In this document: piece by piece, positions 1 through 12,193 of the stretch
How the letters are laid out: every line of letters starts with the position of its first letter
Position numbering within the stretch: position 1 is the first letter of the stretch
Source of the DNA: Begonia masoniana
Taxonomy: Eukaryota > Streptophyta > Magnoliopsida > Cucurbitales > Begoniaceae
Assembly (NCBI GenBank): GCA_022432975.1
Contig: CM039508.1
Span: 22,151,213 to 22,215,212 of the forward strand
Length of the DNA stretch: 64,000 nucleotides
Direction of reading: 5' to 3'
The notes under the pieces: model-generated
What the model was told of the DNA's origin: nothing
What the model saw: the letters and a program-made list of their open reading frames with translations, nothing else
The model's database searches: none
Program-made: the position numbers and the translations under genes

Positions 1-359
1 TCTATTTGTTTCGTCCTTCGGTTCGTTAATCGTCCAGCGATTCGACTTTTCCAAATTTTTATATTTTGCCAATAAGTCCAACTTATTATTTGGGACTTAA
101 TAAAACTGTCCGTTCGCAATTTGGACCTCGTTTGCTATTTTTTCCAAAACGTCCATTAAATTATGATAGAGGTAATTACTTGGAATATAGCGTTATTATT
201 CCGAAAATTCATATAATTTCCTTAAAATTCTTATTATTCGTTAGGATCATAATGACACTTTCTTTTCGTAAAACGGACCTGATTTGACATATTTACAAAA
301 ATATCATCCAATAATATAATAATAATATAATATACGAGTCCGTACAACTGGTTATTACA
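1..359 (-). mobile_element. L0: partial long LTR, start of a minus-strand copy
   Basis: This stretch matches, in the same + orientation, the right end (17530-17698) of solo LTR L2. Shared features are a run near GGACTTAATAAAACTGTCCG, an ACGGAC block, a 'tatttacaaaa' stretch and a terminal TTACA. It is therefore the first part of a minus-strand LTR that continues off the left edge. It ends at 359, where sequence of another LTR (L1) begins, so L0 is probably nested in L1. No target duplication can be checked because the other end is outside the window. No coding potential is supported. Confidence 0.6.
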
Positions 360-595
360 ACATGGTCGCTAAAATTATCGACGTGAAAGTTATGCACGTC
401 CAAAGTTTCGAGTCAATTTTTAACCGAACCAAGTTAGTGACCCGTTTAGTTAGATGTGAGTTGGCTTAAGTTAGAAATGTTAGTTTTAGAATGAATTGGC
501 GAGTTTAAGTCTAAGTACTAACAAGGATTTTGAATTATGCTAGGTGAAGCCGTAGGTGACGTTACGGGCCAAACCCGAGCGAGCTAGGACTCCAG

Positions 596-1346
596 GTAAA
601 TAAAAATGTGGGAGAGAATGCCTGAGAGTCGCCCAGAAGGGACCTACACCACAGTCGTTTGCATGTTGTGAGTCAAATGCATGTCGAGAGTAGTCTGTGT
701 GCGATGTGATGTGTGAGTGCAGTCGTTGTGAGTACGTTATGGTTAGCATGCATCGTGTTTTAAAAGCTACACAAAATGTTTTGAGCATGTTTTTAAGCTC
801 GGAAGAGTATAGGATGTGAGGTACGATGTAGACAGGCAACAGTGGGCTGGAGTGTGACTTGTGGGCCCCGCTTCCAGGACGAGCTGGAGTAGTGGCGACG
901 TGCCAATGGCAGCGCGGTGTATCGACTGACTGCCCCAGACGTTTGCACGTCGAGTCGAGACAGTGGCTGGAATGTGACTTATGGGCCTCACATCCGGAAC
1001 GAGCTGGAGCGGTGGCGACGTTCCGATGGCAGCGCGGTGTATCGACCGACTGTCTCGAGCGGTTGCATTCCGAGTCGGGACAGGGGGTTTGGGTGTGACT
1101 CATGGGCCCCGTTCCTAGAGGAACCGAGACGGTGGCGACGCGCCGATAAAAAATGCGGTGTACGGACCGACTGCTCGATGTGGTTGCATTCCAAGCCTCG
1201 GTGAGATGAGATACGGTGAGGTGATGACAACGTGCGTAAAGACGTGCATGTGTTAGGATTGCATAACCAGTTTTCATACTTCATGTTTATTTTTCAGCAC
1301 TCTACTTTCTAAGTTTTGAGCTTACATTGTGTGTTTTGTGGTGTAG
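596..1346 (+). other. Intron-like module of L1
   Basis: GT at 596-597 follows CCAG, and AG at 1345-1346 ends GGTGTAG. The donor-side arm at 643-653 is an exact 11-nt reverse complement of 1337-1347, which overlaps the acceptor. Three ~121-bp minisatellite units lie between. Splicing is inferred, not shown. Confidence 0.45.
841..1205 (+). repeat. Minisatellite, ~121-bp unit, three copies
   Basis: Units begin near 851, 971 and 1092 with GTGACTYRTGGGCC and share 'gtggcgacg', 'ggcagcgcggtgta' and 'gttgcattcc'-like blocks. The array lies inside the L1 intron-like module. The longest open frames here (about 540-1277) cross this array and look like artefacts of it. Confidence 0.8.
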
Positions 1347-2162
1347 GTACTGTGGAGAAGGAGAGTGAGTACCGAGAGCCTGACCAGGAGTAGATGGCAA
1401 TTGGTGACGTGCGACCAGGGCCCCAGTTGATGGCAGTGTTAGGGCGACCCGACCCAGGTGTTAATGGGGAGTATGACTCTTTTGTTTGTTTTTTTTTTTT
1501 GTGGGAGTATTGTGTATTCGTTGTATATAGTCATAGTTAAGGGTGATGTGTCACCATATACTGTGGATTGTCTTCATTTTGGGTCGGTAGTACAGTCTTT
1601 CTTGTTGATATGACGATAGTACTTTAGTTTCCATCTTTACTGCTATTTGGAGATTTCGTATGCTGGATAGTTGGGTAAGAATATTCTGGATTGGTTGAGG
1701 ATTGATTTGTATGCAGGTACTTAGCATTTTGGGGTGCTATTTTTAGGCGTTACTCTGTAGAAATTTTCGGGAAGGACGCCGTGGTACTTAAAGAATGGGA
1801 TTATAAGAACTTAATGAGTTAAGGAAACCAGGTGTGAGACAAGTGAAGTCTTCGGGAGACTTAGCTTTATTTCCGCTGCATCTGTTTACTTATAATGGAT
1901 TCATTGCGTTAGTAGTTTAAGTGAACAAGATTGTAGACACTGTGAGAGTCGTTCAGCTTAGAGTAGTCCCTGTAGCGAACCGGGTCGTGGAGAGTCGGGG
2001 CGTTACAATATAAGATTGGAAAAGCTTTCAAATATGCAATAAACAACTTAGAGGTCAAGTTGCCGACAGTTTTGGAATGCTAGATAATTCTTGTAATTTA
2101 ATGCTTGAACTTCCACTTATGTTTTATCATAAAAATCTCCATAAGATATTTGGTAGGTTACT

Positions 2163-2632
2163 TGATATATTTGATAGCTTGGATGCATGTTCCTCCATGA
2201 TCACCTACAAAATAAACACTAGAAACAAGTTTATGAAATCTCCATCGTTGATGGTGAGTTGAAGATTTTCGTGACACATCATCCTCTAGGGGTTGCAAAT
2301 TATTTGGCCTCAAATCCAAAACTCCTTCCAATTTGAATTCTTTATGCCATCCTTGAAAATTCTTCCACCATAAATAAGATAGCTTTCTTTCCTACAATTG
2401 ATGTATTTGATAGCTTGGATGCATGTTCCACCACAATCACCTACAAAATAAACACTAGAAACAAGGTTATGAAATCTCCATCGTTGATGGTAAGTTGAAG
2501 ATTTTCATGGCACATCATCCTCTCGAGGTTGAAAAGGATTTGGCCTCAAATCCAAATCTCCTTCCAATTTGAATTCTTTATGCCATCCTTGAAAATTCTT
2601 CCACTATAAATAAGATAGCTTTCTTTCCTCTA
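2163..2632 (-). repeat. Tandem duplication of ~237 bp in the E0 left LTR
   Basis: The block starting TTGATAGCTTGGATGCATGT near 2168 recurs near 2410, with the same order of later blocks (CCATCGTTGATGG, 'cttccaatttgaattcttta'). The right LTR carries it once (8410-8600), so the duplication arose in this copy. Confidence 0.75.
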
Positions 2633-3352
2633 ATTGTTTTGGATATTCCCAACACAAAACCATGCTCAACTTGACCCAAGGAAAGCTAGAAAACATATAG
2701 GCATTAACAACCACAATGAAGTATAATCGGCCATTTTTCATTACATACTTGGCACTTTCTTCCACACATCTACGGTGAACTTCCTTTAATAGTGATCCCA
2801 AAAAATGATCTTCCCACACACCTCCAAGCAAGTTCTTCATTTCCCAACAAATATCATATGCTTGATTAAAAATCAATTCCATCAAAATAAGTCGGGCAAT
2901 GCTATTTCCAATCTTAATTTCAAGATGTGTATTCCAATGACTTAAGCCTTCATAAATGTCAATGACAGCCAAAGGATATACCAATTTGAGCACAAAAACA
3001 AGAGAATGAAATTGTGAAATGAACCTTCCAAATAGGTTGATATCCTTGAGATTGCCAGCACTCAGCCACTCCTTGGTAGTTTGCCTTCTTTTTCCTTCTA
3101 AACATAATACACTGCCAACAACATGATTCTCTAAGTAATTTACTACCATGAGAAATAATGAGTAGCCCTTCAAGATATCATAAAGTTGCAATCCAATTAA
3201 CCACCAAAAATGTCTTTTAAATAAACTCAAGTATTGAATCGGCATGTTATGTTCAACCAAGTAGACATTTTGGTTTAAGAAAAAAGATACTTTATTATAC
3301 TCAACTATAACATAATCTTATAATCTTATGAGGCAAATATGGGAGTTTAAAG

Positions 3353-3940
3353 TAGGGGTGTGCAAAACCAGTTTCGGTTCGGTTTTGGGGAGGAACCGAA
3401 CCGAACCGTTTTGGTTTTGGATTTACCGAACCGAAACCGGTCTTTTAACATACCAAAACCGAACCGGAACCAAACCAAAAGTTTCGGTTTGGTTCCGGTT
3501 CGGTTTCGGTTCTACAACTTATTTTTCAAAAATTAAAATAATGTAAATTTAAATTGAAGGAGATAAAAAACAATTAGATATATAGTCAAATATAAAAAAA
3601 AATGTATTAGAAGAATAAAAAATGAAAAGTAAAGTCAAAATTACAATAAATCCTTTTAGGAAATAAAAGTAATATTATAACAAAAGTAATTTTAATTATT
3701 AAAAAGATTTTTATTTTTTATTATTATTTTTTTAATAATTAAAATTCCTTTGTGCAAAATCGGTTCGGTTCGGTTTGTATCGGTTTTGACCGATCCAAAC
3801 CAAAAACCGAACCTAATTAAGCGGTTCCTACAAAATGAAACCGAAGATCGGTTTTCAAATGTTCAAAACCGATCCGAACCGAACCTATTTCACCGATTCC
3901 GGTTCGGTTCATCGATTTCAGTTCGGTTTGCACACCCCTA
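3353..3940. mobile_element. hAT-like MITE, 588 bp
   Basis: The terminal inverted repeats TAGGGGTGTGCA and TGCACACCCCTA lie between perfect 8-bp direct repeats GTTTAAAG (3345-3352 and 3941-3948). An 8-bp duplication is the hAT signature. Both ends are filled with GGTTCGGTT-type repeats in opposite orientation; the centre is AT-rich. No transposase frame is present, so it is non-autonomous. The paralogous E0 LTR at 22045-22131 shows the unfilled site. Confidence 0.85.
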
Positions 3941-4100
3941 GTTTAAAGTGGAAGAAGACATTACCAATAAAATTGTACCTCCCTCCAATAAGATGTCTCC
4001 TATCATATCCTTTTCATATGGCTGCCATCCAAGAAATGCAAGCTTCAATAGGTATGTTTGGCCACTTCCCTTTTCCCACTTCCCATTATGGATTCCCATA

Positions 4101-6920
4101 TCATAAGTAGCCTCGTGGATAAGTTAAAAAAACAACAACAAACTTAGCCATAATAAAATCAAGTCCAATTTCAACAATGTTCAACTTAATTAACAATTCA
4201 TACTCTTTAAACCAAAAAATTATTTTCTCATTGTACATATGCAACCAACATGTCAAGTTTTCATCTTCATTTAGGAGAGCACACCAAAAAAACTCATTGA
4301 TAGCTCGAAATCCAATCTTTCCCCTTTCAAAGTAAGTAATGTTATAGTCAACAAAACTAACTTTAAACACACGTCTGAAAATCAACACAAGTTTCATCAA
4401 TGATTTCCATTCCATTCAAGAGTAAAACAAACTTAAGGAAACTTTTTATATGATGTCATGGCTTAATGATAAGAAAAGGATCTAAAGTCATGAAACTCAT
4501 CAAATTGACATATTTAATCCAAGGTATCTTCATTAGAAAGTGATAGAACCACTTGTTGAAAATGAACTCTAAAATGCATACTCGGTCATTATCTATTCCA
4601 TACTTTCCAATTTCAACTCCTAATACATAATGAGTTGGCCCGTAAATGAGTTCCATAATAGCAACAAACTTAGTAACATTGCATGCATGTTCAAGCCAAC
4701 TAATGTTCAATTCAAACATAATATAATCTTATAATTTCATGAGGCAAATATGGGAGTTTAAAGTGGAAGAAATTACCAATAAAATTGTACCTCCGTCCAA
4801 TAAGATGTCTCCTATCATATCTTTTTCATATGGTTGCCATCCACAACAAACTTAGCCATAATAAAATCAAGTCCAATTTCAACAATGTTCAACTTAATTA
4901 ACAAGTCATACTCTTTAAACCAAAAAATTATTTTCTCATTGTACATATGCAACCAACATGTCAAGTTTTCATCTTCATTTAGGAGAGCACACCAAAAAAT
5001 CTCATTGATTGCTCTAAATCCAATCGTTCCCCTTTCAAAGTAAGTAATGTTATAGTCAACAAAACTAACTTTAACACACGTCTGAAAATTAACACAAGTT
5101 TCTTCAATGATTTCCATTCCATTCAAGAGTAAAACAAACTTAAGGAAACTTTTTATATGATGTCATGGCTTAATGATAAGAAAAGGATCTAAAGTCATGA
5201 AACTCATCAAATTGACATATTTAATCCAAGGTATCTTCATTAGAAAGTGATAGAACCACTTGTTGAAAATGAACTCTAAAATGCATACTCGGTCATTATC
5301 TATTCCACACTTTCCAATTTCAACTCCTAATACATAATGAGTTTCATATGGTTGCCATCCAAGAAATGCAAGCTTCAATAGGTATGTTTGGCCACTTCCC
5401 TTTTACCACTTCCCATTATTGATTCCTATATCATAAGTAGCCTCGTGGATAAGTTAAAAAAACAACAACAAACTTAGCCATAATAAAATCAAGTCCAAGT
5501 TCAACGATGTTCAACTTAATTAACAAGTCATACTCTTTAAACCAAAAAATTAATTCCTCATTGTACATATGCAACCAACATGTCAAGTTTTCATCTCCAT
5601 TTAGGAGAGCACACCAAAAAATCTCATTGATTGCTCTAAATCCAATCGTTCCCCTTTCAAAGTAAGTGATGTTATAGTCAACAAAACTAACTTTAACACA
5701 CGTCTGAAAATTAACACAAGTTTCTTCAATGATTTCCATGTCATTCAAGAGAAAAACAAACTTGAAGAAACTCTTTATATGTTGCCATGGCTTAATGATA
5801 AGAAAGGATCTAAAGTCATGAAACTCATCAAATTGACATATTTAATTCAAGGTACCTTCATTAGAAAGTGATAGAGCCACTTGTTGAAAATGAACTCTAA
5901 TGTGCATACTCGGTCATTACCTATTCCACACTTTCCAATTTCAATTTCTAATACACAATGAGTAGGCCCATAAATTATTTCCAAAATAGCAACAAACTTA
6001 GTAACATTGAATGCATGTTCAAGCCAACTAATGTTCAATTCAAATGCCAAGGCATATACCTCTTGAACCGAGAGCTTAATTCCTCCTTGTTCACATGAAA
6101 AGAAGCTTTGGTTGTTCCTCTCTTAGCTTTATTCACCACCACATATCCACAACTTGGTAAATAGTCCTTGACATTAAACAATTATCCGTCGAATATAGCT
6201 AAATCATTCATGGTTTTGTCAAAAATAGCTTGCCAAGGAATCAAATCAATACCAACATCAAAAGGATCCTTAATCCAAACAATTCCATGAAGCATATCAT
6301 TCAATTTAGGATGTAGCACAGACCTCTTTGAATGATCTTGGATTACTTGGATGCCTTCATTGTCAACAACTTCTCCATTAATGAACAAAGAGCACACCTT
6401 TTCTTTTTGTAACCATGGACCATGGAAACCGTGCACCCTTATAAATCTTTATTCTCGGGTTAGGGGATTTAGAGAACCTTGAGTCTCTATTAGGAAACGT
6501 GTCTCTTCAACTTTGTTATCTCCAACAAAGGTTTATTGCAAAGGACTCACCTCCATGCTCCAATATGTATGCCTCCTCTTTTTGATACAAAAAATTTAGG
6601 GTAGTAAAAGTGGAGAGTTTTCCATCCTCCATGAGGTGTGTTTCCTCTAAGGCCAAGAGTGTTTCACCTTGATGAGGAGCTTCCTCTTCATCAACCTTTA
6701 ACTTTGGTGACTCCTCAATAATAAGTAATCCTTCTAAACAAGATGAAACAATCAAAGAATTGTTAGAATTACATGGATAAGTCAAATACTGAAAACCGAC
6801 ATTAACTTCACTAAACCATGCTCCTTCTCCATTTCTATTATCCTCTAACAACTCCATCATTTCAACTCCAACTATTTCTTCCACTTCTCTTGTGGACTTG
6901 AAATTTGAGGCACTCTCCAT
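4101..6920 (-). pseudogene. E0 internal coding remnant, probable decayed gypsy polyprotein
   Basis: Read on the minus strand from the primer site, broken frames occur at about 6920-6516, 6436-6182, 6050-5847, 5748-5431, 5378-5163, 5126-4815, 4719-4456 and 4415-4101. The fragment near 6380 contains KEKVCSLFING, which resembles the start of the protease-region motif KDRVCSLIIDGGSC in E1. That is the only family hint I can offer. The later frames repeat three times, with 'FVDYNITYFERG' and 'LLNEDENLTCWLHMYNE' blocks that I do not recognise. No RT, integrase or zinc knuckle is visible. It could also be a non-autonomous element's own unknown protein. Function is not assignable. Confidence 0.4.
4131..6050 (-). 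repeat. Segmental triplication in the E0 internal region
   Basis: Three copies start near 4131, 4843 and 5463 with ACAACAAACTTAGCC. Each goes through the same ~300-bp block. The following block (ATGCATACTCGGTCATTATC near 4576, 5281 and, with changes, 5901) is also tripled. Units are about 712, 620 and 590 bp. The boundary of unit 2 also contains a stretch of LTR-like sequence (4728-4806). Confidence 0.8.
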
Positions 6921-7133
6921 AGCTGGTCACTCATCTCTTGTAATTTCTGAGCTATGTCAAACATCAAATTCTGTATTTTATCAAATCAGACTAGTTGGTC
7001 TCACCTCCCATCGATGGATTCTGTGCGATTGCTTGCCGTTTTCCTCCATGGCTTTGTGTAAATTTTGATCCACTTCTTATAATCATGATGAAAATGAATT
7101 AGTACCAACAAACATAGTAATAAGGAAATAAAT

Positions 7134-7145
7134 GCTCTGATACCA
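7134..7145 (-). other. E0 primer-binding site
   Basis: The + sequence GCTCTGATACCA is the complement of TGGTATCAGAGC, the initiator-tRNA-Met primer site typical of plant LTR elements. It lies 2 nt from the proposed LTR edge at 7148 and sets minus polarity. Confidence 0.75.
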
Positions 7146-7147
7146 AA

Positions 7148-9470
7148 TGATGTGAAATTAAAATAACATTCCTTAAAGATATCACCACCAAAAAGGAAAG
7201 TCTTCACAGATTTACTCACAATTTTGGCGCACTGTAAGGGCCCGTTTCTTCAAATTTTAGCTTAAAATTTAATAGCTTCACATCTTTTGAGTAGGGAATA
7301 ATCTCGAAAAATTTTAGACTCAAGTTTGCAAGGAAAAAAAAGATATGAACCCAGAGGTACAAGCTGGTCGGATTGATGCCAACACACCCTTCCACTATAG
7401 GGCTACACTAATAAATGAGGAAGCACTCCAAATTGATAAATTGTGAGATTCTTAAACTCTACAACAATATTTCACCTCTAAAATTGATGGGAGATGAATT
7501 ACAAGTCACTTTGCCAACTCTTACGAATAGAAAAAATTAACTAAATATAACACACAAAAATAGCTATAGAAACCGAGAGAAGTGTGAGGTAAACTTGCAA
7601 AGGCAAGAACTCAAATTTTTCATCAATCAAAGATGATTAAAACAACCCTCAATAAGGATATATATACAATACATTGAGGGTTACAAGCCTCATACACATT
7701 ACCAAAAGAGAGAACCAATAAATGGTTCTTATTCAAAAAGCTAAAACAATAAAGTCGAATTTCAAATTGGTGCAACCTTAACAACATTTCTTTATTTAAA
7801 TAAAATGCTATAACAACCCTTGATGTTGGCACGTCTTTAATTCCCTCCATACACAACTTTAATGTCCTTCCACGTCATTGATCTGTGTCACACCTTGAAT
7901 GTTGCTATTTCCTTTGTTTGTTGTCATTAGCTGCACATTTAAGTCCTCAGATTCCTATTTTAGTAAGTGATTCAAATTTTCTTCAACTAATTGTAATGGA
8001 AGTGTTTCTAACCTTTTAGAATATTATTTCATGTTGAGTCTTTGGGTACAGCAATGGCCCATTGGAATATCTTCAAAGCCTTCTTGAGTGGATTTGGGAT
8101 TCCAGTTTGGATAATAGACAAAGTGAGCAGAAAATGAATGTATCTATTATGGGCCTACGTAGCATAGCAAATGATGTCCATTATTTACATAAGACCCCAT
8201 TCTGGAAAGCTAAGGAAGTCAGCTACAATTTTTATGAAAAACACTTTTTAATAAAAAATTTGAAATGGTTTTGAATATGCAATAAACGCCTTAGAGGTCA
8301 GGTTGCCAACAGTTTTGGAATGCTAAATAATTCTTGTAATTTAATACTTGAACCTCCACTTATGTTTTATCATAAAAATCTCCATAAGATATTTGGTAGT
8401 TGACTTGATATATTTGATAGCTTGGATGCATGTTCTTCCATGATCATCTACAAAATAAACACTAGAAACAAGCTTATGAAATCTCCATCGTTGATGGTGA
8501 GTTGAAGATTTTTGTGGCACATCATCCTCTCGGGATTGAAAAGGATTTGGCCTCAAATCCAAAGCTCCTTCCAATTTGAATTTTTTATGTCATCCTTGAA
8601 AATTCTTCCACCATAGATAAGATAGCTTTGTTTCCTCCAAATGTTTTGGATATTCCCAAAACAAAATCATGCTCAACCCGATTCCAAGAATAGCTAGAAA
8701 ACATATAGGCATTAACAACCACAAGGAAGTATAATTGGCCATTTTTCATTTTTTTTATGTCATCCTTGAAAATTCTTCCACCATAAATAAGATAGTTTTC
8801 TTTCTTCCAAATGTTTTTGATATGCCCAAAACAAAATCATGCTCAACTAGACCCAAAGATAGCTAGAAAACATATAGGCATAAATAACCACAATGAAGTA
8901 TAATCGGCCATACATGGCACTTTCTTTCACATATCTACGGTGAACTTCCTTTAATAGTGATCTCGAAAAATGATCTTCCCACACACCTCCATGCACGTTC
9001 TTCATTTCCCAACAAATGTCATATTCTTGATTAAAAAATCAAATTTCGTCAAAACAAGTCGGGCAATACTATTTCCAATCTTAATTTCAAAATTGTATTC
9101 CAATGACTTAAGCCTTCATAAATGTCAAGGACAGCCAAAGAATATACCAATTTGAGCACAAAAACAAGAGAATGAAATTGTGAAATGAACCTTCCAAATA
9201 GGTTGATATCCTTGAGATTGCTAGCACTCGGCCACTCCTTGGCAGTTTGCCTTCTTTCTCCTTCTAAACATAATACACTGCAAACAACATGATTCTCTAA
9301 GTAATTTACTACCATGGGAAATAATGAGTAGCCCTTCAAGATATCATAAAGTTGTAATCTAATTAACCACCAATAATGACTTTGAAATAATCTCAAGTAT
9401 TGAATCGGCATGTTATCTTCAACCAAGTATACTTTTTAGTTTAAGATCAAAGACATTTTATTATACTCAA
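7148..9470 (-). mobile_element. E0 right (5') LTR, main part; remainder at 22045-22131
   Basis: The LTR begins TGATGTGAAATT next to the primer site, and from 8276 it repeats the left LTR. E1 cuts it at CTCAA (9466-9470, repeated at 22040-22044), and it resumes to 22131. A minus-strand frame at 8574-8341 reads ALDLRPNPFQSREDDVPQ. That resembles the polyprotein C-terminus of E1 (LDLRPNNQSPGEDDMPQ), so the LTR seems to contain a former coding tail. No intact gene is seen. Confidence 0.6.
8575..8905 (-). repeat. Tandem duplication of ~165 bp in the E0 right LTR
   Basis: The block from TTATGTCATCCTTGAAAATT (about 8585) to GGCCATTTTTCATT recurs from about 8754. The left LTR has it only once (2580-2750), so this is a private duplication of this copy. 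Confidence 0.7.
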
Positions 9471-10836
9471 TGACACAAAATCAGACCTGCAAAACCAAGT
9501 TAAGAAAGCACAAAATAGGATTGGTTCTCTCACGTCTTAATCCAAATAGAATGCAGTATATTTCAATCAATTCTTAACCAAATACCATTAAAATTGACAG
9601 AGAACTTACTAGACATGTGAGAGATAGTCCTTTAAATTTTCAGAAGAAAACTCGCTCAGATGAGAGTTGTGCACGAAACAACCCTGGCTGATCTGAGAAG
9701 TTAATTTGAGTACTTTCGGATGAGTGTTCCTTCAAGAAGGATAACTCCAGCTTAGGGCCAGGTTTACCAACCTCCTACTATGAGTCCAACCTCAAAAGGA
9801 AGAAGATGAGGTGTAAAATGAGATTCTATAAGCAACCAAGGACTTGGAGACAACGGAGGACCACTCCGGTCAGATATTACACACCGAGATTTCAAAACTA
9901 GGCAATTGAAGTTCTTCTAGGTTTTGAGAGAAAATATCGATTTTAGTTCACCAAAAATTCCTCAAGATACAATACTAAAACGATGCTTAAATAAGTTCTA
10001 GGGTTGGCTAGGGTGTAGGCTAAGCAAAGAAGGGAAATATTGGGCAAATATGGAAGTAGCCATTAGAAGGGATCAGCCATGAAGCGCGCACGCACTCCTT
10101 TTTCAGCAGCCAACTTGATGACCATTTTGGTCTGCATGGTATCCTCTCATTAGTCTTTAGATCCAGCTGGAGCGTGGCTAAGTTGGCGTGAGTTCAAACG
10201 GTTGGAGGGAAATAATAAATATCTTGATTTTACTTGGCCGTGTGATTCATCTTGCTCGCATGATGCTCGGCCGTGTGATCTCGCATGCTCCATTGATGAT
10301 TGTGACAAAGGTCGAGCCATCGTTTTTGTGCATGAGTAGTCTAATCCCATCCTTGTGTAATTCATCCAATAAGACTCTTTCAAGGGTGATCTTGTAGTAT
10401 GATCCTTGCATGTGCGCGCCTTCCTTTGTTTCGATGGTAAGTCCTTATGGTCGAATCGAGCAAGTGTCAAACCATAGTCAACCAAACTATCTTAATCTAA
10501 ATGTATGCATGAATTAAATAACAATAAGAAGGTCAATTTTCACCAAAAGAAAATATAACGAAAAAGACCAATGTTTGCCCTAAACAAACACATAAGATAA
10601 CTTAGTTACATAGTGTTGATTTTGGGAACACAAATTCTCTCTTCCTTGTGACTTGAATTCAGAGGCAATTCCCATGAGAGCATGTGCAAAGGATTATCCA
10701 TGTCCATAGAGTTCGGCTCCCACTTTAAGTTAGCAAGAGTTTTCATGCCTTCAAAACTGCAAATATGTTAGTTAAATTATTAAGAGAAGAACTTTCCTTG
10801 GCTTGGGAACGGGTTAACGGCCTCTGTGGCATATCA
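9471..10836 (-). mobile_element. E1 left (3') LTR
   Basis: This 1366-bp LTR has TGACA...ATATCA ends in + coordinates. It matches the right LTR except for ~300 bp (about 9805-10135) that are missing there near 18640. The polypurine tract (GGGGAGGA on the minus strand) sits just right of 10836. The polyprotein reading frame crosses into the LTR before stopping. Confidence 0.85.
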
Positions 10837-12020
10837 TCCTCCCCAGGTGATTGATTATTTGGCCTTAAATCCAGGGGTTCGTCCCTCTCAAGATTGTCTT
10901 CTTCTCCAATGTAAGGTGAAAGATCCTACACATTGAAAATAGCTGACACACCGTAATCTCTTGGTAACTCTAACTTATATGTATTATTGTTTATGCGTTC
11001 TAAGATCTTAAAGGGTTCATCGGCTCTCGGAAGGAGTTTAGATCGGTGTCGATGGAGAAATAGCTCTTTCCTTAAGTGGAGCCATACTAAGTCACCTTCC
11101 TTAAAAAATACTTCTTTTCATCTTTTGTTTGCTTGCTTCGCATACCTTTCATTTGCCTTTTCTATGGTAGTACGGACCTTTTTATGTAATTCTTTGATTT
11201 GCTTAGCTTTTTCCTCCCCGATGGGGTTTGTGAGGTTTTTCACGGGTAGTGGTAATAAATTTAAAGGAGTGCGAGCATTAAATCCATATGCAACTTCAAA
11301 AGGAGTCTTTTGGGTGGTGGAGTGAACACTTCTATTATAGGCAAACTCCAATTGTGGAAGTTGGATGTCTCAGTCTATCAATTTCTTCCCCACACAAGTC
11401 CTTAAAAGGGATCCTAAGGTATGGTTGACCACTTCTGTTTGAACGTCAGTTTGCGGAGGGAAGGAAGTACTGAATAGGAGTTTGTTTCCAACCTTCTTCC
11501 ATAAGGTTTTCCAAAATGTGCTTAGAAATTTTGTGTCACAGTCAGACACAATGGACTGTAGCACACCATGTAACCTAACTATTTCTTTAAAGAATAGACC
11601 GGCAATGAAAATTGAGTCATCAGTTTTATGGCAAGCGATGAAATGTGTCATCTTGGAAAATCGATATACGACTACCATGATGGAATCTTTAGCTCTGGCT
11701 GTACGAGGGAGTCATAAAATGAAATCCATGCTGACTTCTACCTATGTATGAGATGGTACAGGTAGTGGTAGGTATAGTCTTTGAGACAAAACCTTGCTTT
11801 TAGCCTTCTTACAAATTCTGCATTGTTCAAGAAATTGATGGACATCTCGTGCAAGATTGGGCCAAAAGAAATGTTCTTTAAGCAAATTGACGGTCTTCTT
11901 TTCCCCATAGTGACTGGACAATCCTCCATTGTAGGCTTCTTTAATTAGACATCTCCTTAAACTTTCTTGGGGTATACATAACTTGCTTCCCTTGAGCAAG
12001 TAACCATCCACGATATGGTA
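10740..12020 (-). pseudogene. E1 integrase and polyprotein C-terminus, broken
   Basis: On the minus strand, 12011-11742 encodes the HHCC zinc-binding region: H-Y-G-E-K-K-T, then FFWPNLARDV and CRICKKAK. The catalytic core follows with D in SMDF (about 11725), D in IVSDCDTKF (about 11530) and E in QTEVVNH (about 11430). [20 protein letters not shown] lies between them. It continues with EFAYNRSVHSTTQKTPFEVAYGF and a tail LDLRPNNQSPGEDDMPQRP that runs into the 3' LTR. Stops and frameshifts break it near 11740, 11680 and 11370. The family integrates cDNA; this copy cannot. No chromodomain motif is evident at the end. Confidence 0.85.
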
Positions 12021-12193
12021 ATCCTCGTCGGCCTTATCCTTACATATTTGATAGTATGGTCCAAAATCCAGATCTGATTAGTAGCTATCATTAATCCACT
12101 CAAAACCAAAGGATCTTGTTCCGAGTTCTATAAGAAGAACTCGCTTCCTAGATAATGCGTCTGTAATGACATTGGTTTCTTCTTTCTTATACA

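Larger units (their letters stand above)
360..2007 (+). mobile_element. L1: 3' part of a long gypsy-type LTR
   Basis: The right end reads GGGGCGTTACA, the terminus shared by the other 2-2.7 kb LTRs here (starts TGTAACACCC). The segment carries the full intron-like module seen in those LTRs: donor-like CCAG|GTAAAT at 596, arm CCTACACCACA at 643-653, CATGCATC near 747, and acceptor-like GGTGTAG|G ending at 1346. There is no internal domain next to it. The 5' end lies beyond or under L0. It is inserted in the left LTR of E0. Confidence 0.65.
2008..3987 (-). mobile_element. E0 left (3') LTR, partial
   Basis: The sequence from about 2032 to 3340 and 3949-3987 aligns by eye with 8276-9470 plus 22045-22131, the right LTR, over more than 1 kb. 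The MITE at 3353-3940 interrupts it. The left part is replaced by L1. The end at 3987 is set by the point where the two copies stop matching after CCTCCCTCCA. It includes a continuous minus-strand frame (2604-3260) with no recognisable domain. Confidence 0.6.

Noticed and set aside
540..1277. 245-codon minus-strand frame and overlapping + frames
   Set aside because: They span a 121-bp minisatellite in an LTR; open on both strands and without any domain.
2604..3260. 218-codon minus-strand frame as a host gene
   Set aside because: It lies within an E0 LTR, recurs in broken form at 9049-9426, and has no recognisable domain.
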